64,000 nt of DNA. Origin: Beijerinckia indica subsp. indica ATCC 9039. GTDB taxonomy: Bacteria; Pseudomonadota; Alphaproteobacteria; Rhizobiales; Beijerinckiaceae. Below the pieces are notes generated by a model. The model was given only the letters and a program-made list of their open reading frames with translations. It was not told the DNA's origin and did no database searches. Shown one piece after another: positions 50,369-58,872 of this stretch (position 1 is the stretch's first letter; the number at the start of each line of letters is the position of its first letter). The translations under genes were made by a program, and so were the position numbers. The stretch covers positions 1,183,501 to 1,247,500 of the forward strand of contig NC_010581.1 of assembly GCF_000019845.1 (NCBI RefSeq), read 5' to 3'.

Positions 50369-51730
50369 ATGCAAGATAATGAAGCGAACCGCTTTTCCGC
50401 CCGCGCCGCGCGCTATGCCCGTGTCGGTGTCAATGTCGGCGGCGTCGCGGCGCGGATTGCCGGCGCGCGACTGACTGGACTGCGGGGCAGCGAGAGCGGC
50501 AATGCGCGGGCGCTTGCCAAAGCGCTGGGTGGTCTCAAGGGACCCATGATGAAAGTCGCCCAGATGATGGCGACCATACCGGATATTCTGCCACCCGAAT
50601 ATGCCGAGGAATTGCTGAAACTGCAGAACGAAGCGCCGCCAATGGGCGCGGCTTTCGTCAAGCGTCGCATGCAGGGCGAATTGGGGGAGGGCTGGCAGAA
50701 ACGGTTCGGCGCTTTTGATCTACATCCAGCGGCGGCCGCCTCGCTGGGGCAGGTCCACCGTGCGCGCATGCAGGATGGGACGGTACTTGCCTGCAAGCTG
50801 CAATATCCGGATATGGCCTCAGCCGTCGAGGCCGATCTCAAGCAACTCGATCTGCTCTTTTCCTTGCACCGGCGCGTCAATCCCGCGATCGACACGCGCG
50901 ATATGGTGAAGGAAATCTCAGAGCGGGTCCGCGAAGAGCTCGATTATAAGCGCGAGGCGCGCCATGCCGCGCTTTACAAGCATATCTTGCAAGGCCGCGA
51001 GGAGGTGCGCGTCCCGCGCGTTTATCCAGAACTCTCGACGAAACGGCTCTTATCAATGGATTGGCTCGAAGGCGAAAAGCTTCTCGCTTTCACCAAACAT
51101 CCGCAAGAGATCCGCAACCGGATCGGGGCCGCCATGTTCAATGCCTGGTGGATTCCCTTCATCCATTATGCCGTGATTCATGGCGATCCGCATTTCGGCA
51201 ATTACGCAGTCTTCACGGAAGCAGGCGAACCGGCGGGTATCAATTTGCTTGATTACGGTTGTATTCGACTCTTTCAGGCTCATTTCGTCGAAGGTGTGCG
51301 CGAGCTTTATACGGGCTTTCTGACCCATGATTTCGACCGCACTGTTCATGCCTATGACATTTGGGGCTTCAAGGGCCTAACGCGCGAACATGTCGAAATC
51401 CTGAATATCTGGGCGCGTTTCATGTATGGCCCCTTGCTCGATGATCGCGTGCGGACGGTGGCTGATGGCGTCTCGCCGAGCCAATATGGCCGCAAGGAGG
51501 CCTTCACGGTGCATCAGGCTCTCCGCAAGGCGGGTGGGGTGCGGGTACCGCAGGAATTCGTCTTCATGGATCGCGCGGCGGTCGGGCTTGGGGGCGCCTA
51601 TCTGCATCTCGGTGCCAAGCTCAATTTCTATCGCTTGTTCAATGAAGCGCTTGCTGATTTCGACGCAGAGGTTTTGCGCATACGGCAAGCAGAGGCGCTC
51701 GCCAACGTGGGTCTGCCGAGTCCTACCTAG
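50369..51730 (+). CDS. ABC1/UbiB-family atypical kinase
   Basis: Atypical protein-kinase-like ATPase of 453 residues; relatives support ubiquinone synthesis or lipid homeostasis. Family marks: the KxGQ-like motif KVAQMMATIPDILPPEYAEEL, the Ala-rich loop AAASLGQVHRA, the ATP lysine in LACKLQYPD, the catalytic VIHGDPHFGNY and the metal-binding LLDYGCIR (the usual DFG is DYG here). The ATG at 50369 gives the expected N terminus. It stands alone. True UbiB often carries C-terminal membrane helices; I see none clearly, so I do not assign a symbol. Confidence 0.87.
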   Translation: MQDNEANRFSARAARYARVGVNVGGVAARIAGARLTGLRGSESGNARALAKALGGLKGPMMKVAQMMATIPDILPPEYAEELLKLQNEAPPMGAAFVKRRMQGELGEGWQKRFGAFDLHPAAAASLGQVHRARMQDGTVLACKLQYPDMASAVEADLKQLDLLFSLHRRVNPAIDTRDMVKEISERVREELDYKREARHAALYKHILQGREEVRVPRVYPELSTKRLLSMDWLEGEKLLAFTKHPQEIRNRIGAAMFNAWWIPFIHYAVIHGDPHFGNYAVFTEAGEPAGINLLDYGCIRLFQAHFVEGVRELYTGFLTHDFDRTVHAYDIWGFKGLTREHVEILNIWARFMYGPLLDDRVRTVADGVSPSQYGRKEAFTVHQALRKAGGVRVPQEFVFMDRAAVGLGGAYLHLGAKLNFYRLFNEALADFDAEVLRIRQAEALANVGLPSPT

Positions 51731-51745
51731 CCGAGTCCTATCTAG
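51716..51745 (+). repeat. 15-bp tandem duplication at a gene end
   Basis: CCGAGTCCTACCTAG and CCGAGTCCTATCTAG follow each other with one mismatch. The first copy contains the stop codon of the ABC1 gene, so the second lies just outside the gene. Confidence 0.8.
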
Positions 51746-52091
51746 CCAAGGTCCAGCCTGAAATGAGCTGTGTTAAAAACGCAACGCTCGATTGGGAAAG
51801 TTAAAGGGTCATTGCGAATGACAGTCGCGTCAAAACAAGAAGATAGAGACGCTTGATCCTTTTCAGAAAGGATTGAATATCATCCAATAAAGCATTGAAA
51901 ATATAAAAGCATATTAACTAGGGAGGCTGGCTTTTGGTTTCAATTTCATCAGTCATAATTTTTGCGGACAGGCTCAAGCTATTCTCGATTATGACGTGTG
52001 TCATCTAACTGTCATAAAAAATATATTGAACTGTTAAGCTTGTTCGTTACATGCGCCCCCATCTTCCGTCGTATCAGGGGCGCGACTTTCT
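51731..52091. other. Upstream region of the porin gene
   Basis: About 360 bases, A+T-rich from 51880 on, with no gene. A likely strong promoter region and leader for the porin; I cannot pin down individual elements. Confidence 0.45.
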
Positions 52092-53747
52092 ATGCATTTC
52101 CGAACCACCAGCCTTGTCTTAGCGTTGCTAAGCTCCAGCGCTTTGGCTGCGATTGTTTCCCAGCCCGCGCGCGCCCAAGATGCCGCCATGGCCGCCAAGA
52201 TCGAGAAACTTGAGGCCAAATTACGGCAGCTCGAACATCAATTGTCCGTGCAAGATCGCCGGACCAGAGAGACCGCTCAGGAAGTGCATAAAGTATCCGT
52301 GCATCCTGTGTCTTCGCATGAGCATGCGGCGCGAGTCGGCGGTGCGGGTGGCCTCATTCCGGCCGAATATAATACGACCGATCATACATTGCGCGCGCCG
52401 GACGGCACGCTCATCAGCACGGATAAGATCTATTATAAGGGCCTGACGATCACGCCCGGCGGCTTCTTCGAACTTGACGGTATCTTCCGCGACAAGAACC
52501 AGCTCGCTGACGTCGGAAGCTCCTGGGGCGCGATCCCCTATCAGAATAACCTCGCTGGACACTTGAACGAATATCGGTTCAGCGCCCGCCACAGCCGCTT
52601 CTCCATGCTGGCTGAAGGCGATGTCAATAAAGACATCCATCTTGCTGGCTATGTCGAATTCGACTGGCTCGGCGCCGCGGCAAGCGCCAATCCGAACTCG
52701 ACGAACTCTTTCCAGCCGCGTATCCGCAACATGTATGCAACGGCTGATTTCAAGGATCTCGGCCTCCACGGTCTGTTCGGCCAGAGCTGGTCTTTGCTGA
52801 CCTTGAACGCCAGCGGGATGTCGCCACGCAAGGAACAGCCGCCGTTGGTGATCGACGCGCAATATGTGCCGGGTTTCTATTTCGCCCGTCAGCCCGGACT
52901 GCGTATCGTCAAGGATTTCGACAATAAATTCTTCATCGGTGCTTCGATCGAAAACCCGCAGACGACAGCGGCGCCGGGGCCGGTTCCGGGCGGTGGGCCC
53001 AATGGTACGCCTCTCGTGACCTGGAACGCTCCCGGTGGCAGCCAGTTCAACAGCTTGGTCAACAATTCGTTGAACAATATTCCCGATTTCATCGGCAAGG
53101 TAGCCTGGGAACCAACCGTCTTCGATCGTCAGATCCATCTCGAAGGCTTTGGCATTTATCGCAATTTCTATAGCCGCAATAACCTGACCGGTCAGCACAA
53201 CAATGTTGCCGGTTATGGCGGTGGCGGCGGCGTTATCGTGCCGCTCATCCCCAAAACCCTTGATTTCCAATTCTCCGCATTTGCGGGTCGTGGTATCGGC
53301 CGTTATGGCGCGGCGGCACTCCCCGATGTCGCGATTCAAGCGAATGGTGCTCTGACCGCCAATCCCGAGACGATGCTACTCGCGGGCCTTATTTTCCACG
53401 CGACTCCCACTTGGGACTTCTACATTTATGCGGGCCAGGAACAGCAGATGTCGCCGCATTACAGCTTTAGTGGCGCCGCCACTACAGCCAATGCCTTTGG
53501 TCTCGGCAATCCGCTTTATAATAATACCGGCTGCTTTGTCGTCGGCGGTTCTTGCTCCAATCAGACAAGTCTGATTCGTTCTGTTGCGGCCGGTTTCTGG
53601 AATAATTTCTATACCGGTTCCTTCGGGCGTCTGCAGGGTGGCATGACCTATTCCTATACGGAGCGCAGTGGCTTTGGCGGTATCGGTGGAACACCCAAGG
53701 CGAATACCAGCATGCTGATGACCAGCCTGCGCTATTACCCCTGGTAA
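52092..53747 (+). CDS. Outer-membrane porin (DcaP-like)
   Basis: Beta-barrel outer-membrane channel, 551 residues. A Sec signal (VLALLSSSALAAIVSQPARAQ, cleavage near residue 29) is followed by a short coiled coil (about 32-60: AAKIEKLEAKLRQLEHQL) typical of DcaP-type trimeric porins. The body is rich in alternating aromatic/polar strands (FFELDGIFRDK, FSMLAEGDVNKDIHLAGYVEFD) and the protein ends with an aromatic residue (LRYYPW), as barrel proteins do. A clear terminator follows at 53771. The solute is unknown. Confidence 0.85.
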   Translation: MHFRTTSLVLALLSSSALAAIVSQPARAQDAAMAAKIEKLEAKLRQLEHQLSVQDRRTRETAQEVHKVSVHPVSSHEHAARVGGAGGLIPAEYNTTDHTLRAPDGTLISTDKIYYKGLTITPGGFFELDGIFRDKNQLADVGSSWGAIPYQNNLAGHLNEYRFSARHSRFSMLAEGDVNKDIHLAGYVEFDWLGAAASANPNSTNSFQPRIRNMYATADFKDLGLHGLFGQSWSLLTLNASGMSPRKEQPPLVIDAQYVPGFYFARQPGLRIVKDFDNKFFIGASIENPQTTAAPGPVPGGGPNGTPLVTWNAPGGSQFNSLVNNSLNNIPDFIGKVAWEPTVFDRQIHLEGFGIYRNFYSRNNLTGQHNNVAGYGGGGGVIVPLIPKTLDFQFSAFAGRGIGRYGAAALPDVAIQANGALTANPETMLLAGLIFHATPTWDFYIYAGQEQQMSPHYSFSGAATTANAFGLGNPLYNNTGCFVVGGSCSNQTSLIRSVAAGFWNNFYTGSFGRLQGGMTYSYTERSGFGGIGGTPKANTSMLMTSLRYYPW

Positions 53748-53770
53748 GCAAACGGTTGATTATGAAAAAA

Positions 53771-53812
53771 GGCGGGCCGCTGAAGGATCAGCGGCCCGCC
53801 TTTTGTTTGTTT
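53771..53812 (+). terminator. Strong intrinsic terminator of the porin gene
   Basis: A 13-bp GC-rich stem (53771-53783 with 53788-53800) and four-base loop are followed by TTTTGTTTGTTTT. The A-run before it means it could also work in the other direction. It lies 23 bases past the porin stop codon. Confidence 0.95.
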
Positions 53813-53844
53813 TAGAGCATCAGATGGATCATTGACGAATGTAT

Positions 53845-53870
53845 CCGTTCAGGTGCGTTCACCTGAACGG
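53845..53870 (-). terminator. 11-bp hairpin after hss
   Basis: Arms 53845-53855 (CCGTTCAGGTG) and 53860-53870 are perfect with a four-base loop, ten bases past the hss stop on the minus strand. There is no strong T-run, so confidence as a terminator is moderate. Confidence 0.55.
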
Positions 53871-53879
53871 AGCTTATTC

Positions 53880-55310
53880 TCAGCGCACGATGACATTCTT
53901 GAACTGCCAGGGATCTTCCTCATCGAGGTCCTCGGCAAACAATTGCGCGCGATCGACCAGTGGTGTCCAATCCGTATATTCGCCGATCACCGGGCCGAGA
54001 TAGGGACGCTGGATCTCAAGGCAGCGCTGGAAATCCACTTCGTCGGCCTCGACAATGCCCGCTTGCGGATTTTCGAGCGCCCAGACCATGCCTGCGAGCA
54101 CGGCGGACGTGACCTGCAAGCCGGTCGCGTTCTGGTAGGGAGCGATACGCCGTGTTTCCTCGATCGAGAGCTGGGAGCCATACCAATATGCGTTTTTCGC
54201 ATGGCCGTAGAGCAGCACGCCGAGTTCGTCGATTCCATCGACGATCTCGTTTTCATCGAGAATGTGAAATTCCGGCTGTGGCTGCCATTGCGCGCCGGCC
54301 ATTTCATCGAGTGACAGGACCGCGTCATCGGCCGGCCGATAGGCATAATGACAGGTCGGCCGGTAGACCACTTTGTCGCCTTCGCGCACCGTGAAATAAT
54401 CGGCGATCGAAATCGATTCATTATGAGTCACGAGAAAGCCGTGCTGCGCCTTGGCGGTTGGGGTCCAAGATCGCACGCGTGTGCCAGCGCCGGGCCGCAT
54501 CAGATAGATCGCGCAATCGGGGCCGAAATCATGACGTTTGCCTTCGGGCGGCAGATGGCGTTCATGCGTGCCCCAGCCGAGTTCGGCGGGTTGCAGCCCT
54601 TCCGAGATGAAGCCTTCGACCGACCATGTATTCACGAAGACATTCATCGGCTTTGGCGTCTTGGCACGTTGTGTGTCACGTTCCGCGATATGGATACCCT
54701 TGACGCCGACCGTCTGCGCAAGTTTCGCCCAGCCTTCGCGGCTTGTCGGCGGCGTGGCGTCGAGGCCGACGTCAGCGGCGACATTCAATAAAGCCTGTTT
54801 GACGAACCAGGAGACCATGCCGGGATTGGCGCCGCAGCAGGAAACAGCGGTTGGTCCTTTGCCGAGCGCCCGCTTCTGTTCGAGCACGTCTTCACGCAAG
54901 GCATAATTGGAGCGCTGTGACAAGGTCAGGCGCGGGTCGTTATAGAAGCCGAGCCAAGGCTCGTCGACAGTATCGACATAGAGCGCACCGACTTCGTGAC
55001 AGAGGCGCATGATGGCCGATGAAGACACATCGACGGAAAGATTGACGACAAAAGCCTGACCTCCGCCCTCTGTCAGGAGGGGCTTCAAAAGATCAACGAA
55101 ATTCTCGCGTGTGACGGCTTTCTGAATAAAGCGCACGCCGCGCTCGTCCAGCAATTCCTTGTGTTTCTTACGGGGGTCAATGACGGTGAAACGCGCGTGA
55201 TCATAGTCGAAATGACGTTCGATCAGCGGCAGCATGCCTTGTCCGATCGAGCCGAAGCCGATCATGACGATGGGACCAGTAATTTTGGCATGCACGGGCC
55301 ATTGCGACAT
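53880..55310 (-). CDS. hss: Homospermidine synthase
   Basis: NAD-dependent enzyme that makes sym-homospermidine from two putrescines (or putrescine and spermidine), a typical polyamine of this order. The 476-residue protein has the N-terminal Rossmann motif IVMIGFGSIGQGMLPLIERH, then FTVIDPRKKHKELL, VVNLSVDVSSSAIM and the substrate-region stretches DTVDEPWLGFYND and GANPGMVSWFVKQAL. The length matches known Hss (about 477). The ATG at 55310 has a strong AAGGAG upstream; the frame is open to 55457. Two genes upstream lies the decarboxylase that can supply putrescine. Confidence 0.95.
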   Translation of the reverse strand: MSQWPVHAKITGPIVMIGFGSIGQGMLPLIERHFDYDHARFTVIDPRKKHKELLDERGVRFIQKAVTRENFVDLLKPLLTEGGGQAFVVNLSVDVSSSAIMRLCHEVGALYVDTVDEPWLGFYNDPRLTLSQRSNYALREDVLEQKRALGKGPTAVSCCGANPGMVSWFVKQALLNVAADVGLDATPPTSREGWAKLAQTVGVKGIHIAERDTQRAKTPKPMNVFVNTWSVEGFISEGLQPAELGWGTHERHLPPEGKRHDFGPDCAIYLMRPGAGTRVRSWTPTAKAQHGFLVTHNESISIADYFTVREGDKVVYRPTCHYAYRPADDAVLSLDEMAGAQWQPQPEFHILDENEIVDGIDELGVLLYGHAKNAYWYGSQLSIEETRRIAPYQNATGLQVTSAVLAGMVWALENPQAGIVEADEVDFQRCLEIQRPYLGPVIGEYTDWTPLVDRAQLFAEDLDEEDPWQFKNVIVR

Positions 55311-55505
55311 TATGAAAACTCCGAAGGAAAAGAGGAATGACGCGACGCTCTCGGATAGGTCGCAAAAGCAAGTTTGCTCTTGTGAGGGGTCCGACACGTC
55401 ATGCGGACACAACGCAGACGCAGACGATGCGCCACGTTCAAGCAAGTGCGATGACAAAGGTCAAGAATACACCTTCGGTCTGCAAAAATGCCGAAGGTGC
55501 CGGGT

Positions 55506-56195
55506 TCAGGCCGCCTGTCGCCAGTCCAAGGCGAGGATGGGCTCTTGCGCCGATGGAAATAGCAGGGCGCCGGTCGGCAGCACAAGACCTTCGGCGTTTG
55601 CGAGAGCGCCAGATGACAGTTCCAAGGCCAGAAAACGGGCGCGATCGACAGGCCCGGGGAGCTCGAATCGTTTGGTCAATTCGGATGAGAAGCCAAATTT
55701 CTCATAATAGGGCGCATCGCCGACGAGCAGAATGGCCGCGTGATCGCGGCTGCGCGCCCGCGCGATGGCCTCGCGCATGAGGCGACCACCAAGGCCCAGC
55801 GAGCGATGCTCCGGGCTGACGGCGAGCGGGCCAAGCAGCAGGCAAGGCACGAGACCGGCGAGAACATGCCAAAGACGGACCGTCCCGACGAGTGTCTCGC
55901 CCCTCTCGTCAATTTCCTTGGCGACAAGGGACAGACCGATAGCCGGATAGCGTCCTTCCCGCAGCCTTTCGCTGGTCTTTTCGAAACGGGCCGGACCGAA
56001 AGCGCGATCAAGCAAGGCTTCGCGCGCGGGCACATCGCTCAGACCTTCTTCCTCGATGCGGATCGTGGCGGGCATCGGCAAAGACACAGGCGATGCGCCC
56101 GGAATAGTCGGGCGCGTCGCGATCTCCATGTCAAAAAGGGGAGCGAGCGATTGGCTGGAAATCGATTGGCGAGAAATCGACTGGAATGAGGTCAT
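55506..56195 (-). CDS. GNAT-family N-acetyltransferase (YhbS-like)
   Basis: Acetyltransferase of 229 residues. The acetyl-CoA motif is GPLAVSPEHRSLGLGGRLMREAI, followed by ILLVGDAPYYEKFGFSSE, as in the YhbS group. The N-terminal 45 residues are a Ser/Gln/Ile-rich extension, but GGAGG six bases before the ATG at 56195 supports the long start. It lies between the decarboxylase and hss on the same strand; a link to polyamine acetylation is suggestive but not shown by sequence. Confidence 0.85.
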   Translation of the reverse strand: MTSFQSISRQSISSQSLAPLFDMEIATRPTIPGASPVSLPMPATIRIEEEGLSDVPAREALLDRAFGPARFEKTSERLREGRYPAIGLSLVAKEIDERGETLVGTVRLWHVLAGLVPCLLLGPLAVSPEHRSLGLGGRLMREAIARARSRDHAAILLVGDAPYYEKFGFSSELTKRFELPGPVDRARFLALELSSGALANAEGLVLPTGALLFPSAQEPILALDWRQAA

Positions 56196-56336
56196 CTCAA
56201 GCCTCCATGGCCTTCGTGAAAAGGCTCAGATTGCGCGTGACGACCCTCGTACCGGCTTGACATTGAGCGCCAAACCAGCCGTCCGGGACCGATGGAAGGA
56301 AAAAGCTTCAGGGAAGGCTAAAGCCTCTCCCACAGG

Positions 56337-56370
56337 GTGATCATCTCCCGCATGATGCGGAGATGATCAC
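56337..56370 (-). terminator. Long hairpin after the decarboxylase gene
   Basis: GTGATCATCTCC (56337-56348) pairs with 56359-56370, and the inner bases CGCAT/ATGCG can extend the stem with a one-base bulge, leaving almost no loop. It lies about 12 bases past the decarboxylase stop. Probable transcript end. Confidence 0.6.
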
Positions 56371-56382
56371 GATCGAGCAGAC

Positions 56383-57513
56383 TCAGATCACATAGGATTT
56401 GAGCGGCGGAAAACCGTTGAAGCCGACCGATGAATACATGGTCGTATAGGCGCCGGTTCCCTCGATCAGTACTTTCGACCCGATTTCGAGGCTGATCGGC
56501 AGCAGATAAGGGTCTTTTTCATAGAGCACATCAACGGAATCGCAGGTCGGACCTGCCAATACGCAAGGCTCGCACGCGTCGCCGTCAAAGGCTGTGCGGA
56601 TCGGATAACGGATCATTTCGTCCATCGTCTCGGCGAGGCCGTTGAACTTGCCGATGTCGAGATAGACCCATTTGACAGAATCGTCCTCGGACTTTTTCGA
56701 GATGAGGACAACTTCCGCTTCAATGACGCCCGCATTGCCGACCATGCCACGGCCCGGCTCGATGATCGTCTCGGGGATCTTGTTGCCAAAATGTTTGCGC
56801 AGCGAATGGAAGATCGCCTCGCCATAGGCTTTCACCGCTGGCACGTCGCGCAAATATTTGGTCGGAAAACCACCGCCGAGATTGACCATCTGCAAGGTAA
56901 TGCCGCGCTCGGCGAGATCCTTGAAGATTTCCGAGGAGGAACGCAGAGCGGAGTCCCACATCAGCGGATTGCGCTGCTGCGAGCCAACATGGAACGACAG
57001 GCCGAAGGCCTGCAGGCCGAGCCGATGGGCATGTTCCAGCACGCGCGGCGCCAGCGACGGCGCGCAGCCGAACTTGCGGGACAGCGGCCATTCCGCGCCT
57101 TCTCCATCGCAGAGAATGCGGCAGAAGACACGCGAGCCAGGCGCAGCGCGGGCGATCTTTTCGACCTCGGCCTCACAATCGACGGCAAAGAGCCTGACGC
57201 CGAGCGCATAGGCGCGGGCGATGTCACGCTCTTTCTTGATCGTATTGCCAAAGCTGATCCGGTCGGCGGAGGCGCCGGCGGCCAGGACCTGCTGGATCTC
57301 GACGACCGAGGCGGTATCGAAGCACGAGCCGAGACGGGCAAGGAGTTCAAGGACTTGCGGATCCGGATTGGCCTTTACGGCATAAAAAACGCGCGTATCC
57401 GGCAGGGCCTTGCTGAAGGCTTGATAATTGTCGCGCACCACCTCGAGATCGAGGACGAGGCAGGGGCCGTCTTCCGTGCGGGAGCGGAGGAATTGTTGAA
57501 TGCGATCGGTCAT
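56383..57513 (-). CDS. Ornithine/lysine decarboxylase, alanine-racemase fold
   Basis: PLP enzyme that decarboxylates ornithine (to putrescine) and perhaps lysine (to cadaverine). The 376-residue protein has the eukaryotic-ODC-like fold: the PLP lysine in FYAVKANPDP (K47), the FGNTIKKERDIARA strand, FHVGSQQRNP, NLGGGFPTKY (phosphate loop), EPGRGMVGNAG, and the C-terminal CDSVDVLYEKD with the Cys-Asp pair that completes the site of the partner subunit. The ATG at 57513 matches the family start; the frame is open to 57732. A structured leader with an overlapping upstream ORF precedes it. It is typical of Rhizobiales, where some members accept both substrates. Confidence 0.93.
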   Translation of the reverse strand: MTDRIQQFLRSRTEDGPCLVLDLEVVRDNYQAFSKALPDTRVFYAVKANPDPQVLELLARLGSCFDTASVVEIQQVLAAGASADRISFGNTIKKERDIARAYALGVRLFAVDCEAEVEKIARAAPGSRVFCRILCDGEGAEWPLSRKFGCAPSLAPRVLEHAHRLGLQAFGLSFHVGSQQRNPLMWDSALRSSSEIFKDLAERGITLQMVNLGGGFPTKYLRDVPAVKAYGEAIFHSLRKHFGNKIPETIIEPGRGMVGNAGVIEAEVVLISKKSEDDSVKWVYLDIGKFNGLAETMDEMIRYPIRTAFDGDACEPCVLAGPTCDSVDVLYEKDPYLLPISLEIGSKVLIEGTGAYTTMYSSVGFNGFPPLKSYVI

Positions 57514-57574
57514 CGCGGCATCCCTTCGAAGGGCGTGCGTGAGCACGCCAAGAGAAATAAGCTTCGGGGTGCAT
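57347..57574 (-). CDS. Candidate upstream ORF overlapping the decarboxylase start
   Basis: ATG at 57574 preceded by GGAG with seven-base spacing, a better ribosome-binding site than many real genes here. The frame begins MHPEAYFSWRAHARPSKGC and runs 75 codons, overlapping the first 55 codons of the decarboxylase in another frame. It lies in a hairpin-rich leader and crosses the hairpin 57532-57549. It may be a translated leader peptide that controls access to the decarboxylase start, or an accident of the leader sequence. Confidence 0.3.
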   Translation of the reverse strand: MHPEAYFSWRAHARPSKGCRDDRSHSTIPPLPHGRRPLPRPRSRGGARQLSSLQQGPAGYARFLCRKGQSGSASP

Positions 57575-57860
57575 GGCGATGCTCCTACTCCCGCGCTTTG
57601 GAGACGCGGAGGTGCAAGTTGACCCGCCATACGTGACAACTTCGCGATCCGACGTGAATCATTCACGCCGACTGCCAAGCAGTCAGATGCTGCGCCGTTG
57701 GGCCTACATGTTCTTGCAACGAGGCACGACAATGCCTTGTTGGAAAATGTAGCCTTCGATTGGAATGGAATGAATTCCCTTCCGCACGCCCGGCAAGATA
57801 GACAAGCCTCTTCGGTACGTCAGCTTTGGAGGCTGACAGAGACGAAAAAGCCCGGTCCGT
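57514..57860 (-). promoter_or_regulatory. Structured leader of the decarboxylase gene (speF-type candidate)
   Basis: On the minus strand the leader contains a series of small stems: 57819-57837 (GTCAGC arms), 57670-57684 (GACTGC arms, three-base loop), 57653-57667 (CGTGAAT arms, one-base loop), a bulged CTCCGCG stem around 57588-57612, and a 7-bp stem 57532-57549 that ends 19 bases before the ATG. In alphaproteobacteria a conserved RNA (the speF motif) precedes this decarboxylase class. I infer that this is its local version from position and structure, not from a consensus match. Confidence 0.5.
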
Positions 57861-58608
57861 CGTTGCTTTAAGTCGCGTTCCCCGTTTGGCGGGGTTCGCC
57901 GGTTCGCCTCCGGCTGTCGATCCTTTTAAGGTGGTTAACCGGCCTCTTGTCCGGATCCCCACCAATCGACCACGACCACAGGCACGTGCGATTTGGGCAA
58001 GCGCTAAAATAAGTGATTCGCGCCGAAACACAAGATCTTTTGAAAAAAAGATCTTGATCTTGTCCGAGGGGACCGTGGGACGACAGACGCGGGAGTCGTC
58101 GTGGCCTCTGCCAATATTGAGCGAGGCGGAAGGGACTGTCGCGCGATAGGTCATCGGCTAATGAGTGTGCATGGCCTTTAGCATTTGTATTCAACCCGGT
58201 GATGCCGGTCGTGGCAAAACCTGTGATGTGCCGAGACCGGGGAAATAAGCCTCATCGACGCAAGAGGTTCCTGCACGTATGCGTGAGAGCCTGCACTCGG
58301 GCTGGTCGTCGATCTTGAAGGTCGGCCGGGACCGCCGCCGGGGCAGGGGCAAGCCGCCAGCTATGAAAATATCGGCCAGATGGATGCTTGCGATTAATGG
58401 CAAAGCTCAGTAACTCTGCTCCGCGACGCATCCGCGAAGGACCATTGCCTGGCCCCAGCGATGCACCCCGGTTCTTTGATGAGAGCATCGTGGCGGACAT
58501 TGTTTCGCTATAAAGGATTATTATCGTAACTCGGGTGGTTTTTCTCGCACCGTTCCAGGTGTCGAGGTTCAGGTGCTGAGGGAAAACACCCCCAACTCCA
58601 ATTTTTGG
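57861..58608. other. Non-coding stretch upstream of opgD
   Basis: About 750 bases without a convincing gene. ORFs on both strands (for example 57663-58154 and 58252-58500 minus) are Arg/Ser-rich and unsupported. A perfect 11-bp A+T-rich hairpin lies at 58031-58056. The decarboxylase promoter should be in the left part. Confidence 0.4.
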
Positions 58609-58653
58609 CGGGAATAGGCGGATCGGTGTCGTGATCCGATCCGCCTATTCCCG
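58609..58653. repeat. 18-bp perfect inverted repeat upstream of opgD
   Basis: Arms 58609-58626 and 58636-58653 are perfect with a nine-base loop, about 220 bases before the opgD start. No T-run follows. Another member of the window's long intergenic hairpins. Confidence 0.8.
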
Positions 58654-58872
58654 TAGATCGAGCAGCCGCTCACTGAGAATGCTGAGTTCGAAAGCGAGGA
58701 TAGCTTTTGGGCCGGTGTGGTGCGGCTGCGAAGATCTTGAGCATCGCTCATTCCTTCACTCGATCGGGCGATGCTCTCCTGCTAGCAGATGTTCTGCTTA
58801 CCTCCTCGCTTGCCTTTCCCCACGGCGCTCTTTCCCGGCGCTCTCCTTCAGTCCAGATCGCAAGTTTAACCC

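Noticed and set aside
52221..53339. 372-codon minus-strand ORF opposite the porin gene
   Set aside because: Antisense shadow of the porin; no family resemblance.
57663..58154. 163-codon minus-strand ORF upstream of the decarboxylase
   Set aside because: Arg/Ser-rich product without a family; it covers the structured leader, which explains its composition better.
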